Shown: positions 1 through 8,640, numbered from the stretch's first letter. The stretch is DNA of 35,000 bases from Symbiodinium natans (GCA_905221605.1 CAJNDS010000530.1:27501-62500), one strand, 5' to 3'. Translations and numbers: made by a program. Notes: generated by a model not told the origin, from the sequence alone.

Positions 1-115
1 CCGACTTGAGGTGCCCTAAAACCTAAACCCGAAATCCCTAAACCCTAAACCCTAAACCCTAAACCACATCCCTAACCCTAAACCCTAAACCCTATACCCT
101 AAACCCTATATTATG
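1..115. repeat. degenerate CCCTAAA tract at window edge
   Basis: The window opens inside a C-strand telomere-like tract with point variants (CCCGAAA, CCCTATA). It is interstitial and not a chromosome end, because G-strand tracts and unique sequence follow within 100 bases. Confidence 0.9.
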
Positions 116-118
116 CAC

Positions 119-172
119 AGGCTTCGGAGCCCTGAAGCCCGGCAACAAAGACTTGGTAGCCCAGTGACCATG
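119..172 (-). CDS. putative exon, unknown protein
   Basis: Eighteen codons (HGHWATKSLLPGFRAPKP) lie between an acceptor ending GAAG and a GT donor. It starts in phase 0 and the exon at 291-369 ends in phase 0, so the two could be consecutive, with the intron holding the tract at 192-233. No family is recognised. Confidence 0.4.
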
Positions 173-191
173 CTTCAATGAGGGCACCCTT

Positions 192-233
192 TTTAGGGTT
201 TAGGGTTTAGGGTTTAGGGTTTAGGGTTTAGGG
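192..233 (+). repeat. (TTTAGGG)6 perfect tract
   Basis: Exactly six heptamers in G-strand orientation on plus, between two minus-strand exon candidates. Confidence 0.97.
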
Positions 234-290
234 TGACTTTAACAGGGAACCGTGAACCAAAAAAAAGGGACAAGGGTACCACCGGGCGAC

Positions 291-369
291 CAAGAAGTGT
301 GGGACAAGAAGCTCCATCATGGTCCCAAAGCAGGTCCCGGCATCTTCCGCATACTGGTTCTTGAGCTTC
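291..369 (-). CDS. putative exon, unknown protein
   Basis: On minus, an acceptor GGGCAG is followed by G and 26 codons beginning KLKNQYAEDAGTCFGTMMEL, then donor TTG|GTCGCC. The amphipathic mixed composition looks like a real protein. The plus strand is also open here (252-440), so the strand is probable and not proved. Confidence 0.45.
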
Positions 370-460
370 CTGCCCGCAGCTTTAGCTCGCTTTGTGGTCT
401 CGCAGCCCTATCACCCATGAAACGTCCTGATGAAGTCTGATCACCGTGGCGCGATGACTC

Positions 461-545
461 TTAGGGTTTAGGGTTGAGGTTTAGGGTTCAGGGTTTAGGT
501 TTAGTTTAGGTTAGGGCTTATGGTTTAGGGTTTAGGGTTTAGGCT
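461..545 (+). repeat. degenerate TTTAGGG tract
   Basis: About twelve units with losses and substitutions (TTTAGGT, TTCAGGG). Confidence 0.9.
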
Positions 546-585
546 TCAGGGCATAATAGTCCTGAGGGTTTAATCCCTTACACAC

Positions 586-627
586 TTTTGAAGGCCTTGA
601 AGTCTCAGTCGAAACCCCATCCTTGCT
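586..627 (-). CDS. putative 14-codon exon
   Basis: Reads SKDGVSTETSRPSK between an acceptor CTTCAG and a donor GTGTGTAAG, in phase 0 at both ends. The polar Ser/Thr-rich composition fits a linker. It is short, so chance cannot be excluded. Confidence 0.3.
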
Positions 628-689
628 CTGAAGGCCTAACCCTGCAGGGAGTTACATGGTCCCTTAGTATGCTCCCTTCAAAGGCTACC

Positions 690-864
690 CCTTATACTTA
701 GTTGCTGAGTTGTGCACACTTTCTGTTCTACAGGGGAGTATAGTATCCCCAAAAGTGTACAGTTTACACATTCAGCCCTTATAGACCCAATAGAAATGAA
801 GGGCCCATCCATCAGAGAACCCTTTAAGGGAGGTTAGGGACCAGACTCAGGGCCCATGAAAGCA
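690..864. repeat. dispersed repeat family copy ('gggcccat' type)
   Basis: The stretch ending in 'actcagggcccatgaaa' resembles 2697-2735 and 4570-4620 ('attaagggcccatgaaac'). 'ttgctgagttgtgc' near 701 recurs in part near 4789 and 19216. No coding potential is seen. Confidence 0.5.
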
Positions 865-1020
865 CCCTATAAACCCTATAAACCCTATAAACCCTATAAA
901 CCCTATAAACCCTATAAACCCTATAAACCCTATAAACCCTATAAACCCTATAAACCCAAATTATAAACCCTATAAACCCTAAACCCTAAACCCTAAACCC
1001 TAAACCCTAAACCCTAACCC
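865..1020. repeat. (CCCTATAAA)10 passing into CCCTAAA
   Basis: Ten perfect 9-mers at 865-954, then a broken junction and ordinary CCCTAAA units to 1020. The 9-mer is a heptamer with TA inserted, homogenised across the whole array. Confidence 0.95.
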
Positions 1021-1028
1021 TCCCAAGC

Positions 1029-1071
1029 CATTCAGTGGAGTCCTGGCTGCTGTATGGCTAACCTCCAGCTC
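1029..1071 (-). CDS. putative exon, coiled-coil-like
   Basis: Acceptor TGTCAG is followed by GAG CTG GAG and about 14 codons (ELEVSHTAARTPLN). The 3' end is uncertain; a GC donor is possible. The exon start is AG|GA, a pattern that recurs through the window. Confidence 0.35.
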
Positions 1072-1089
1072 CTGACACTGAAGGGCTTT

Positions 1090-1201
1090 AGCTTGGGATG
1101 TTCCCCCTTCTACTGACAGCCCCTTAATAGGGATTCTCGCACGCCCTATTTCTTATCATCCCTATTCAGGACTGTTCGTATAAGGGGGAACATCCCAAGC
1201 T
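1090..1201. repeat. 112-bp foldback element
   Basis: The outer 20 bases (1090-1109 and 1182-1201) are perfect reverse complements, and the match continues inwards with a few mismatches and one indel to a loop of about 15 bases. It has the form of a MITE or foldback element with no coding capacity. Confidence 0.85.
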
Positions 1202-1324
1202 GGGATTCGGCTCTAAAAAGTGTCGGGTTTATGGTGGGGGGGTCCTTCCGAAAGGGGGTTCTCCACAGTAGAAAAATCTAAGGAGTCGGCTCCCTTGGTT
1301 TGTAGGGTAGCTGTAGTAATTTAC

Positions 1325-1367
1325 AGCTGAGACCGCAGGGCTTCCAGGGATTCAACTTCCTCACAGA
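1325..1367 (-). CDS. putative exon, coiled-coil segment
   Basis: Between acceptor CCTAAG and donor GCT|GTAAAT lies CEEVESLEALRSQ, with heptad-like Glu/Leu spacing. The acceptor adjoins the telomere-like tract at 1368-1392. Confidence 0.4.
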
Positions 1368-1550
1368 CTTAGGGTTTAGGGTTTAGGGTTCAGGTTGTTA
1401 TCTTGGGTTCAAGGCAGCTTGGAAACGCATGCCAAACCCTGGGACCTTGGCCGAAAGGAGCTCGGGTTGTGAAGCCAGGGACAACTTCCGAGAATCACAA
1501 CAACAACTCCATGTTCAGTGTTCCCTTTGGGTTCTTGGGGATAAGGGGGG

Positions 1551-1616
1551 AGTTTCGAGGCCCGCAAGGTGTTCAGCGAACTTGTCAGCTAAGACATGGC
1601 GCTTGCGATTTGTAAC
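1551..1616 (-). CDS. putative exon, unknown protein
   Basis: Acceptor GTTGAG is followed by VTNRKRHVLADKFAEHLAGL, a basic start followed by an amphipathic helix. The 3' limit is uncertain because the frame stays open for about ten codons more. Confidence 0.4.
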
Positions 1617-1651
1617 CTCAACCCTAAGCCTCCTTATAGCTCTACTTAGGT

Positions 1652-1790
1652 GGGGGGGGGGGGGGGGTTGGGCCCGTTCTTGTCAGGGAAATCAACGCAA
1701 AGGGTGAAACCTGCCCCCCCCCCCCCCCCCCCCCAACCAACCCCAACCCCAACCCCAACCCCAACCCCAACCCCAACCCCAACCCCCAAC
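1652..1790. repeat. G16, C21 and (CCCCAA)n cluster
   Basis: G16 at 1652-1667, C21 at 1714-1734, then about eight CCCCAA hexamers to 1790. The hexamer equals the ciliate telomere unit, but here it directly abuts a poly-C run and degenerates into the CCCCTAAA array that follows. Confidence 0.95.
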
Positions 1791-1812
1791 CTAAACAATT
1801 CAACGCGTAGGG

Positions 1813-2096
1813 TTAACCCCTAAATCCCTAAATCCCTAAACCCCTAAACCCCTAAGCCCCCAAACCCCTAAACCCCTAAGCCCTAAGCCTAAACCCCTAA
1901 ACCCCTAAACCCCTAATCCCCTAAACCCCGAGACCCCTAAACCCCTAAACCCCTAAACCCCTAAACCCCTTTTCCCCTAAACCCCTAAACCCCTAAACCC
2001 CTTTTCCCCTAAACCCCTAAACCCCTAAACCCCTAAGCCCCTAAGCCCCTAAGCCCCTAAAACCCTAAACCCTAAACCCTGAACCCTGAACCCCGA
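1813..2096. repeat. CCCCTAAA octamer array
   Basis: About 35 units, mostly CCCCTAAA with CCCCTAAG and CCCCTTTT variants, returning to CCCTAAA at the right end. It directly abuts the minus-strand donor at 2097. Confidence 0.95.
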
Positions 2097-2097
2097 C

Positions 2098-2172
2098 CTG
2101 CATTTTGGCTTCCAGCTGGGCGAATTGCGTCTCCAGCTCTGACACCTGCACGCACTCAACTCCAAAGCCCTC
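2098..2172 (-). CDS. putative coiled-coil exon
   Basis: Exactly 25 codons between acceptor CTGTAG and donor CAG|GTCGGG, starting EGFGVECVQVSELETQFAQL. The Leu/Gln/Glu periodicity fits a coiled coil. The intron begins in the octamer array; the upstream intron contains the tract at 2191-2246. Confidence 0.55.
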
Positions 2173-2190
2173 CTACAGAGAGGACAGTGC

Positions 2191-2246
2191 AGGGTTCAGG
2201 GTTTAGGGTTTAGGGTTTGGGGTTTAGGGTTTGGGGTTTAGGGTTG
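2191..2246 (+). repeat. TTTAGGG/TTTGGGG tract
   Basis: About eight units with alternating GGGTTTAG and GGGGTTTG. Confidence 0.9.
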
Positions 2247-2254
2247 CATCTTGT

Positions 2255-2518
2255 GCCACTGTCAAAGGCCGACCCTTCACAATCATTGGGTGACTTGGGG
2301 ATGCTCTGGGTCACCTTGGTCGCCTCGTAACTAGTCTGCTCGAGATTGCGCTCCGAAATCCACACGGCCTTCAACCGACAATTGTTGTCTAAGCGGCCCG
2401 GTTTTCCAGGCGCTACCCACCCATTTCGCATGCCTCCTTGTACCAGCAAGTAGTTGCCGTGCAACAGCACGCTGCTTGCGCGGGACAGCGACCAGAATGG
2501 CCGTTCAGTCATGTCCAC
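2255..2518 (-). CDS. putative exon(s), Kelch-like segment
   Basis: One open frame of about 88 codons. It contains SVLLHGNYLLVQGGMRNGW, which has the hydrophobic-strand then Gly-Gly layout of a Kelch beta-propeller blade, followed by RLKAVWISERNLEQ. Splice limits are unclear: an acceptor AAGCAG and a donor TGG|GTAGCG lie inside, so this may be more than one exon. The Kelch assignment rests on one motif. Confidence 0.4.
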
Positions 2519-2550
2519 ATTCCAGCATCCGGGTTAGCAGGCCTTGCTAC

Positions 2551-2608
2551 GGAAACGGAATGTTTAGGTATGCATCGTATGTATCACCTAATGTCGACGA
2601 GAGCACTT
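2551..2608 (-). CDS. putative exon, unknown protein
   Basis: Acceptor GTCTAG (the AG is at the edge of telomere-like sequence), then VLSSTLGDTYDAYLNIPF and donor TCC|GTAGCA. It lies just upstream of the Kelch-like frame and may belong to the same gene. Confidence 0.4.
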
Positions 2609-2805
2609 CTAGACCCTAAAGCCAAACCCCAAGAGGCGTGCTTGGCCAAAGTTCAAAGGGTAGCACATGGTTCCTATTCAAAACCCTGTAAATGAGCTAA
2701 GGGACCACATTCAGGGCCCATATATACCTACCCTTAGAGAAGCCTAAATCCCGAAACTCAAAACCCTATGCTTCATGGGCTCAGGCTGGGGCTCAAAAAG
2801 TAAAC

Positions 2806-2807
<2 letters not shown>

Positions 2808-2857
<50 letters not shown>
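2808..2857 (+). repeat. C50 homopolymer
   Basis: Fifty consecutive C. The proline- and glycine-rich reading frames across it are artefacts of the run. Confidence 0.97.
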
Positions 2858-2930
2858 ACCCCGACCCCCTTCACCCCCCTGCTCCCCCGACAATCTCGTT
2901 CTGGGAACTCTTCTGCTTGTCGGGGTGGAG

Positions 2931-3046
2931 TTTGTCAGGTTGAAGAAGTCGGCCATGAGACGAGGTACAAAGGCCATGAGACTAGGTACAAGGGGTCTGG
3001 AGGCCCGGCATACTCTGAGAGGTCTGTGTCACCTTTGTCAGGTTGA
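2931..3046. repeat. 13-bp direct repeats enclosing a 21-bp tandem pair
   Basis: TTTGTCAGGTTGA occurs at 2931-2943 and 3034-3046. Between them a 21-bp unit beginning GGCCATGAGAC occurs twice in tandem with one or two differences. Each 13-mer contains AG|GT, so a plus-strand intron between the copies is conceivable. Confidence 0.7.
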
Positions 3047-3048
3047 TG

Positions 3049-3560
3049 CCCTAAACCCTAATCCCTCCCAGGATAAACTCACTAAACTCCCTAAACTCGC
3101 TAACACTCGCTGAACTCCCTAAACTCCCTAAACCCCCTAAACCCCTAAACTGCCTAAACCCCACACCCTGAACACGATCCTGCGCCAAGTCCTGTACATC
3201 GGTGCCATCGGGCACAAGAACACATCGCCCTCTTTGTTTCTCTGAAGCTTCCAAAAGCCCAGTCTTCACTTGACCTATCCCTAAACCCTAAGCCCTAAAC
3301 CCATAAACCCCAAACTTAAAGAGGCCTGGTCCAAGATCCATTCGGCTTCCTCGCTGCAAACACATGTTGACGTTTGAGTTTCCAAGTTCAGGGGTTGAGG
3401 GTTTAGGGTTCAAGGGTTTGGGGTTCTAGGGTTCTAGGGTTCTAGGGTTCTAGGGTTCTAGGGTTTAATGTTCCAAGCTCAGGGGTTGAGGAGTAGGGTT
3501 TCAGGTTGGGCTTAAGATTTAAGGAGTTTAAGGGTTCAGGGGTTTAGGATGTGCGGCAGA
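3049..3560. repeat. mixed degenerate telomere-like region
   Basis: CTCCCTAAA-type units at 3049-3160, CCCTAAA at 3280-3320, and G-strand units at 3390-3560 that include about five GGGTTCTA octamers near 3421-3462. A short island at 3160-3270 shows no clear splice-bounded frame. Confidence 0.85.
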
Positions 3561-3825
3561 AGCTATAGGAGCGCATGGCCCAGCCCTATGTGCCCCTATC
3601 AGCCACACACCAAACCCCAACAAGAAGAACTTGGGTGCTTCAAGATCAATCTCGTACCCGAAACCCCAGAACCCTAGCCAACAGCTCCACATAAACCCCT
3701 AAGTACCCTGAACCGAAAGAACCCTGAAGATACCCGGATACCCTGAACCAAGAATTTCAAGGGGCCGTTCAGGGCCAGCTGAAAGCCTCGCAGAACCTTT
3801 CAAACGCCGGAACACCTACATTACA

Positions 3826-3950
3826 CCCCCCCCCCCCCCAACCCTAAACCCTACACACCAAACCCGAAACCCCAAACCCTAAACCCTAACCCTAAACCCG
3901 AAAACCGAAACCCCAAACCCCAAACCCCAAACCCTAAACCCTAAACCCTA
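3826..3950. repeat. C14 followed by CCCTAAA/CCCGAAA/CCCCAAA
   Basis: C14 at 3826-3839 runs straight into mixed C-strand units that end at the putative minus-strand donor at 3956. Confidence 0.93.
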
Positions 3951-3956
3951 GGGGAC

Positions 3957-4016
3957 CTGCGGCATGTCCGCAAACTCGTCGTGGGCCTCCTCTGGGGCCT
4001 TCAAGGTCGGCAGATC
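3957..4016 (-). CDS. putative exon B of an in-frame pair
   Basis: Twenty codons (DLPTLKAPEEAHDEFADMPQ) between acceptor GCCAG and donor CAG|GTCCCC. It is acidic and probably a linker. Its first bases belong to a direct repeat whose other copy ends the exon at 4152-4183, with which it is in phase. Confidence 0.55.
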
Positions 4017-4151
4017 CTGGCAGGGTTTAGGGTTTAGGGTTTGTGGGTTAGGGTTTAGGGTTTCGGGTTTAGGGTTTAGGGTTTTGGGTTTAGGGAGTTT
4101 GGGGTTTAGGGAGTTTGGGGTTTAGGGTTTAGGGAGTTTGGGGAGCAGATC
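4017..4151 (-). other. putative GA-AG intron made of telomere-like repeats
   Basis: On minus it starts GATCTG and ends CCAG. Apart from the duplicated edges it is CCCTAAA, CCCCAAA and CTCCCTAAA units. Flanks 4010-4025 and 4145-4160 match at 15 of 16 bases. Confidence 0.5.
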
Positions 4152-4183
4152 CTGGGAGGGTGATGCTGTGGCTGTCACTTTGG
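4152..4183 (-). CDS. putative exon A of an in-frame pair
   Basis: Acceptor TCTAAG, then CC and ten codons KVTATASPSQ. Joined at the repeated CCAG|GA, it continues into DLPTLK at 4016 without a frame change. Confidence 0.5.
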
Positions 4184-4199
4184 CTTAGAGGGCTCATTG

Positions 4200-4620
4200 A
4201 AGGTAGGGGATAGGATTAGGGGGCCCTTGGGGATATAGACCCTCTGAATAAGGTCCCTGCTTAAGAGAGCCAGAAGAGGGTTCAGAAGGGGTTCCCTTTT
4301 AAGGGTCCCCCTTATCCCACCTAGGAAAAGGTTGGGTTTATGAAAGGGTTACATAGGGGGGTTCTATGCTTTCCTTTTGGGGTTTTAAGCGGTGTAGAGT
4401 TTTGTGCCAAGAAGGGTACCCCTGTTTTTCCGACAACCACCATGCTACACGATTGACTACGCCCCCGCCTGTCCCTAAACACTCTAAAGGTAATTAATGA
4501 CACGGCCCCCCTTATATACCCCTTATATACTCTATGCAAATTACGGCCCATACATGAGAACCCGTTAAAGGAGGTTGTATATGGACCATATTAAGGGCCC
4601 ATGAAACAACCCTCAGAAAC
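4200..4620. repeat. gene-free stretch with dispersed repeat fragments
   Basis: AT-leaning sequence with several 'cccttata' and 'gggcccat' motifs shared with 760-860 and 2697-2735. The minus frame at 4321-4551 is open but lacks protein-like composition or convincing splice sites. Confidence 0.5.
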
Positions 4621-4841
4621 TCAGAAACAGTGAAACTTAAGAATCCTAAGCCTTACGATGCTCCCACACGTCCCAACTCCAAAGTTTCCCTGAGCTCCTA
4701 TAAACCCTAAGCCCCTGCACCTGAAAACCTACACTCCAACACCCTAAAACCCCAAAACCCCAGAACCCCGTATGCTCAAACTCCTATAAGGAGGCTGAGT
4801 TGTGCTCACTCCCCTCCCCCCTTTCCGGGCGCCTGAGCTAC

Positions 4842-4882
4842 GGCCTTGCTTTCCGCTTCCTCTTGCCTAAGTTCACTGACAT
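4842..4882 (-). CDS. putative coiled-coil exon
   Basis: Acceptor CACAAG, then VSELRQEEAESKA and donor GCC|GTAGCT. A short charged helix. Confidence 0.4.
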
Positions 4883-5218
4883 CTTGTGAATCCCCCGAAC
4901 CCTGAACCCTGAAAACTCTAAACCCTAAATCCCGTCAAGCAGGTTCCTGGGGAGCATGGTTTGCGGTTTACGGCCGGAACGTTGAGGGAATTCCTGCTTC
5001 TGCCGTGTAGATCGTGAAAACCGCAGAGCCATGGAGAACCAGCCAGGGGGGGGTAGGGACATAGGGAACCTGAGGCAGGCTTAGGGAGTCGTGGGGAGGA
5101 TGAGGGAACCTTGGGTTGCACCCTCAACCCTAAACCCTAAAGGCCCCACATCCCCGTCACCTTCCTCCCTTGAGGACCCGAAAAGGCTAAGTCCACCCCA
5201 GGGACCTGCGGCTCGGGA

Positions 5219-5379
5219 TGTTAGGGTTTAGGTTTAGCGTTTAGGGTCCATAGGGTTTAGGGTTTAGGGTTTATAGGGTTTAGGGTTTAGGGTTTAGGGT
5301 TTAGGGTTTAGGGTTTAGGGTTTAGGGTTTAGGGTTTAGGGTTTAGGGTTTAGGGTTTAGGGTTTAGGGTTTAGGGTTT
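5219..5379 (+). repeat. TTTAGGG array, about 14 perfect units at the core
   Basis: Degenerate at the left (TTTAGCG, TTTATAGGG), perfect from about 5277 to 5376. Confidence 0.97.
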
Positions 5380-5617
5380 GGATCTTAACGTTTAGGGCAT
5401 CAAGCCCTTAAGCCACACAAAGCACCAAGGTTCAGGGCCCTGAAAGGCTCCCACCCTTAAACCATAGCCGACCCTAGCCCTACAGTAAACCCTAAACCCT
5501 GAAGCCTGAACCCTAAACCCTAAACCCTAAACCCTAAACCCGTGCCCTTAACCCCAAACCCTAAATGAAAGCTTGAAACCCCAGACAGCCACGTGGCGGG
5601 GCGGAGGCATTTCCGAC

Positions 5618-5658
5618 CTCCAGTCCGCCTCGGCGTGAGAAATCCGCACGGATGCGGA
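5618..5658 (-). CDS. putative exon, unknown protein
   Basis: Acceptor CTAAAAG, then SASVRISHAEADW and donor GAG|GTCGGA. Confidence 0.4.
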
Positions 5659-5949
5659 CTTTTAGGGCTCTGTGGGGGGTCCGCGGACTCTGGGGAGGGA
5701 GGTTTAGGTTTTCGGGCTTAGGGTTTAGGGTTTAGGGATATTTCGGCGTTGTCGGTGTAGGGTTTAGGGTATGTACTTGGGCCATAAAAGCACGTAATGT
5801 CTTCGAGGCTCAAACTATGTTGCAGTACATTAGCACCTGCGACTCTGTGAGCCCTGCAACAGGCAGATGCAAGTAGTTTTTGGTTTAGGGTTTAGGGTTA
5901 AATCTAGGGTTTAAGGTTTGGGGTTTAGGGTTTCGGGTTCAGGGGCTCC

Positions 5950-6170
5950 GTTGCGGAATAATTTGGCATCCTAGGTATGGCTGCATGCCCAGTTCTGGGT
6001 CTTAGGTACCACTATGTTGAAGATCACCAAGTTAAACGCTGAGCTTCGTCCGAATGATTTGTAGTGGAACAACTTGGTAGAATAACATTATCATATACAA
6101 AAAAACATATAAATATATAGCACATACATACTTCTCGCTTCGTAGCCAATTGGGGACGCTCAACCCTTAG
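5950..6170. other. AT-rich gene-free stretch
   Basis: Contains AT-rich sequence at 6086-6135. No splice-bounded frame or RNA structure is recognised. Confidence 0.5.
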
Positions 6171-6173
6171 CCA

Positions 6174-6450
6174 ACAAACCCTAAACCCTAAACCCTAAAC
6201 CCTAAACCCTAAACCCTAAACCCCAAACCCCAAACCCTAAGGCCCCAAAGCCCTAATGTGCCAGCCGGGGCCTGCTTTCTCTGCGCGGCGCAGCTCGATC
6301 TCTGCTGCCAGAAGGCGCCTGAAGGCTTCCCCCCAAAGGTCCACGCAACAAGGGGTTTAGGGTTTAGGGTTTAGGGTTTAGGGTTTAGGGTTTTGGGCTC
6401 AGAGTTTAGGGTTTAGGGTTTGGGGTTTAGGGTTTGGGGCTTAGGGTTTG
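6174..6450. repeat. C-strand and G-strand tracts around a short island
   Basis: CCCTAAA units at 6177-6250 and TTTAGGG units at 6355-6450 point away from each other on either side of the island at 6257-6340. Confidence 0.93.
6257..6340 (-). CDS. putative exon, helical
   Basis: The minus frame reads WGEAFRRLLAAEIELRRAEK, a strongly helical charged sequence, with AG|GC at both possible edges. The plus frame (CFLCAAQLDLCCQK) is also open. Minus is preferred on composition. Confidence 0.4.
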
Positions 6451-6689
6451 TAGATGATTATAGGGTTTATACGGGCCTATAGGGGATTTTAAGGGATTAT
6501 AAGCTGTATAGGGTGTGCGCAGCGTTTAGGCTTGCTTAGACGGGATTACAGTAGGGGGTTACTAAGTATCAAGAGGAGCATCCCAACTTGAATTTTGGGT
6601 TTTTTACGCTTACTTCCCTGCGCCCGAAACGCCTGGAGCCATCTCGGGGGTTTGGACGTTTTAGGTCCTCGGGAATTGAGTCCCAGTAT

Positions 6690-6795
6690 ATGGGGCTTAT
6701 GAAATTAGGGGCCCCCTGAAATAGACCCTCAAATAGTAGGATTCCCTTTTTTTAAGGACCCCAACAAGGAGCCCCAAATTTCGGAAACCCCCCCG
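6690..6795 (-). repeat. dispersed repeat family F4, copy 1
   Basis: The reverse complement contains 'gggaatcctactatttg' and 'cccctaatttc', shared with 11388-11470. 13615-13715 and 30500-30575 are related. Confidence 0.7.
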
Positions 6796-6999
6796 ATCCA
6801 AATGCTGTAATAAAACATTCCAAACCCTGCAGCGAGCTCTACCTCGGCTTAGGGTTTAGGCTTTAGGGTTTAGGGCTGAGGGTTTAAGGTTCAAGGTTTA
6901 GGCTTTGAACAAGGGGGAGAACAGACCCAGACACATTCCGATTTCGGAAAAGCTCATGGCGATGTAACTCCAGGTAAGCCCACAAGAAAACCCCTACGA

Positions 7000-7097
7000 A
7001 TTGCCGAAGCCGTCAAAACGAGCCTTGGGAATACGGGTCCGCCGTGGGCGGTGTCCCAAAAATACGTTTCCAGAACACGCTCCCAGAGCGTCCTCTT
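7000..7097 (-). CDS. putative exon, unknown protein
   Basis: Acceptor TTCAG, then a long coherent frame starting KRTLWERVLETYFWDTAHGG and continuing PVFPRLVLTASAIR. Aromatic and hydrophobic residues are well spaced for a globular domain. The 3' limit is uncertain. Confidence 0.45.
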
Positions 7098-7129
7098 CTG
7101 AAGACCTTCAACCCTACAACCCTTACAAG

Positions 7130-7174
7130 CCCTACAAGCCCTACAAGCCCTACAAGCCCTACAAGCCCTACAAG
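7130..7174 (+). repeat. (CCCTACAAG)5
   Basis: Five perfect 9-mers flanked by single variants and CCCTAAA; another homogenised derivative of the heptamer. Confidence 0.95.
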
Positions 7175-7234
7175 CCTAAACCCTAAACCCTGAACCCGAA
7201 ACCCTAAATCCTAAACCCTAAACCGGATTACTAC

Positions 7235-7312
7235 CCTGACAGGACGCCCCTGCAAAGCAGACGAGACACTGTCGGCACGCTTCCAGACGCGGTGGCATTT
7301 GCTCAAGGAAGC
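7235..7312 (-). CDS. putative exon, Cys-rich
   Basis: Acceptor CACAAG, then FLEQMPPRLEACRQCLVCFA, with Cys spaced CxxCxxC, and donor CAGG|GTAGTA. A metal site is possible but cannot be shown from one exon. Confidence 0.45.
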
Positions 7313-7664
7313 CTTGTGCCAGAGTGGGAGTATAGGATTTTAGGTTTTGAGGGTTAAGGATTACCATAAACCCTGAACCCTGAACCCTAAACGCTAAACC
7401 CTGAACCCATAAGGGTTTAGGTTTTAAGGTACGCAAGGCATGAGCAAAAAAGCCCCCAACAGCACCTCCCCAAAGGAAAAATGGGCCGACTGCAGGGTTG
7501 GATGATTTTTGGGGGTTTCGGGTCTAGGACTATAAGTTGCAGAGAGGGGTGGGGAGAGAGAGCGAAGGGCTTAGGGTTTAGGGTGTAGGGATTAGGGATT
7601 TAGGGTTTACGGTTTAGGGTTCAGGATTTAGGGTTTGGGGTTTAGGTTTTAAGGTTTAGGGGGT

Positions 7665-7716
7665 CTGCATCCAAGTTGCCAGGGATCGCCCACCGTGGCC
7701 AGCCCTTGATCATGGC
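7665..7716 (-). CDS. putative exon, unknown protein
   Basis: Acceptor ACCGCAG, then AMIKGWPRWAIPGNLDA. The donor is unclear; the frame runs to the telomere-like tract at 7567-7660. Confidence 0.4.
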
Positions 7717-7739
7717 CTGCGGTAGAACAACCAACAGGG

Positions 7740-7975
7740 AATCATTAAGCCTCTTCTAACCTAATTTGTGCTGAAGACCCCCTGAAAAATAATTATGAAC
7801 AGGTTCCCTTACGAGGAAAGAAGGGAAAACACAAATTATTCAAAGCACAACCCGGTAACTGTAAAGCTTATTACATCTATACCCGTTCATGTGATCTGAG
7901 GGACAGCAGGGCGCTTACGGTTCGGGGATGCAACCTGCTTAGGATTCATGCACGGGGCTACCTGCGGAGTGAACT
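7740..7975. other. gene-free stretch, partly AT-rich
   Basis: No convincing exon. A plus frame near 7910-7980 (FGDATCLGFMHGATCGVNSG) is open but has no clear donor. Confidence 0.35.
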
Positions 7976-8274
7976 CTGGAAGCCCCAAACCCCAAACCCC
8001 GAAACCCCACAAACTTTCCAAAACCCTTCTGCTAGACATAAAGCTACGATGCAAAAAAAATGAAACAACAACATCCTAAAGCCCTAAGCGCAAAGACCCA
8101 ACATCCGCGAACCCCTGCACCCCTACCCCTAAAACCTAAACCCTTAACCCTTAAAATCTCAAAACAAAAAGCATCAAAAACCCATAGGTCCTTAAGAAGG
8201 TCTATAGGGGCGGACGTAGGGCAATTTCCCCCACCTCTCTATGCGAAGAACTGGTAAGAGAGTCCTAACCATCC

Positions 8275-8405
8275 AGAATCCCAAAGCCCGAAGCTCAAAG
8301 CCCCAAGCCCTGAACCCCGAAACCCTCATCCAAAACCCGAAACCCTAAACCCTAAACCCTTAACCCTACTTGTATAACCCTAAACCCTGAACCCTAAACA
8401 AGACA
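8275..8405. repeat. CCCTAAA/CCCGAAA tract
   Basis: Degenerate C-strand units that flank the exon at 8407-8493 on its 3' side. Confidence 0.85.
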
Positions 8406-8406
8406 C

Positions 8407-8493
8407 GCCCAAAGAGAGTGCCTCTGTCGGCGCTTCCGGTGGGTTGGCTGGCACTTGCCTTGGCGACTGGAGCTGTCGGATGCCATGCAGGTC
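8407..8493 (-). CDS. putative exon, Pro/Gln-rich
   Basis: Exactly 29 codons between acceptor TATCAG (followed by GA) and donor GGC|GTGTCT, starting DLHGIRQLQSPRQVPANPPE. It looks like a disordered linker. Confidence 0.5.
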
Positions 8494-8514
8494 CTGATAA
8501 AGCCCCTCTAAAGC

Positions 8515-8640
8515 CCAGAACCCCTAAATCCTACAGCCCAAACCCTAAACCCTAAATCCTAAACCCTAAACCCTGAACCCTGAACCCTAGACCCTAAACC
8601 CTAAGCCCTAAGCCCTAAACCCTAAACCCTAAGGGTATTT
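8515..8640. repeat. CCCTAAA/CCCTGAA/CCCTAAG tract
   Basis: About 17 C-strand units; the right end turns into 'aaccctaagggta', a near-palindromic junction. Confidence 0.92.

Noticed and set aside
1-115. True chromosome end at the window edge
   Set aside because: The tract is degenerate and followed by tracts of the opposite sense. Nothing marks it as terminal.
2098-2118. Resemblance to the dinoflagellate spliced leader (CATTTTGGCT)
   Set aside because: Only ten bases match, and they are the antisense of codons in the coiled-coil exon at 2098-2172. No relic spliced-leader sequence was found elsewhere by eye.
2744-3113. Pro-rich (plus) and Gly-rich (minus) open frames across the C50 run
   Set aside because: They exist only because the homopolymer has no stop codons. 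Flanking codons do not look like a protein in the same frame. A HPDK-like word on minus near 2915 is too short to call a J domain.
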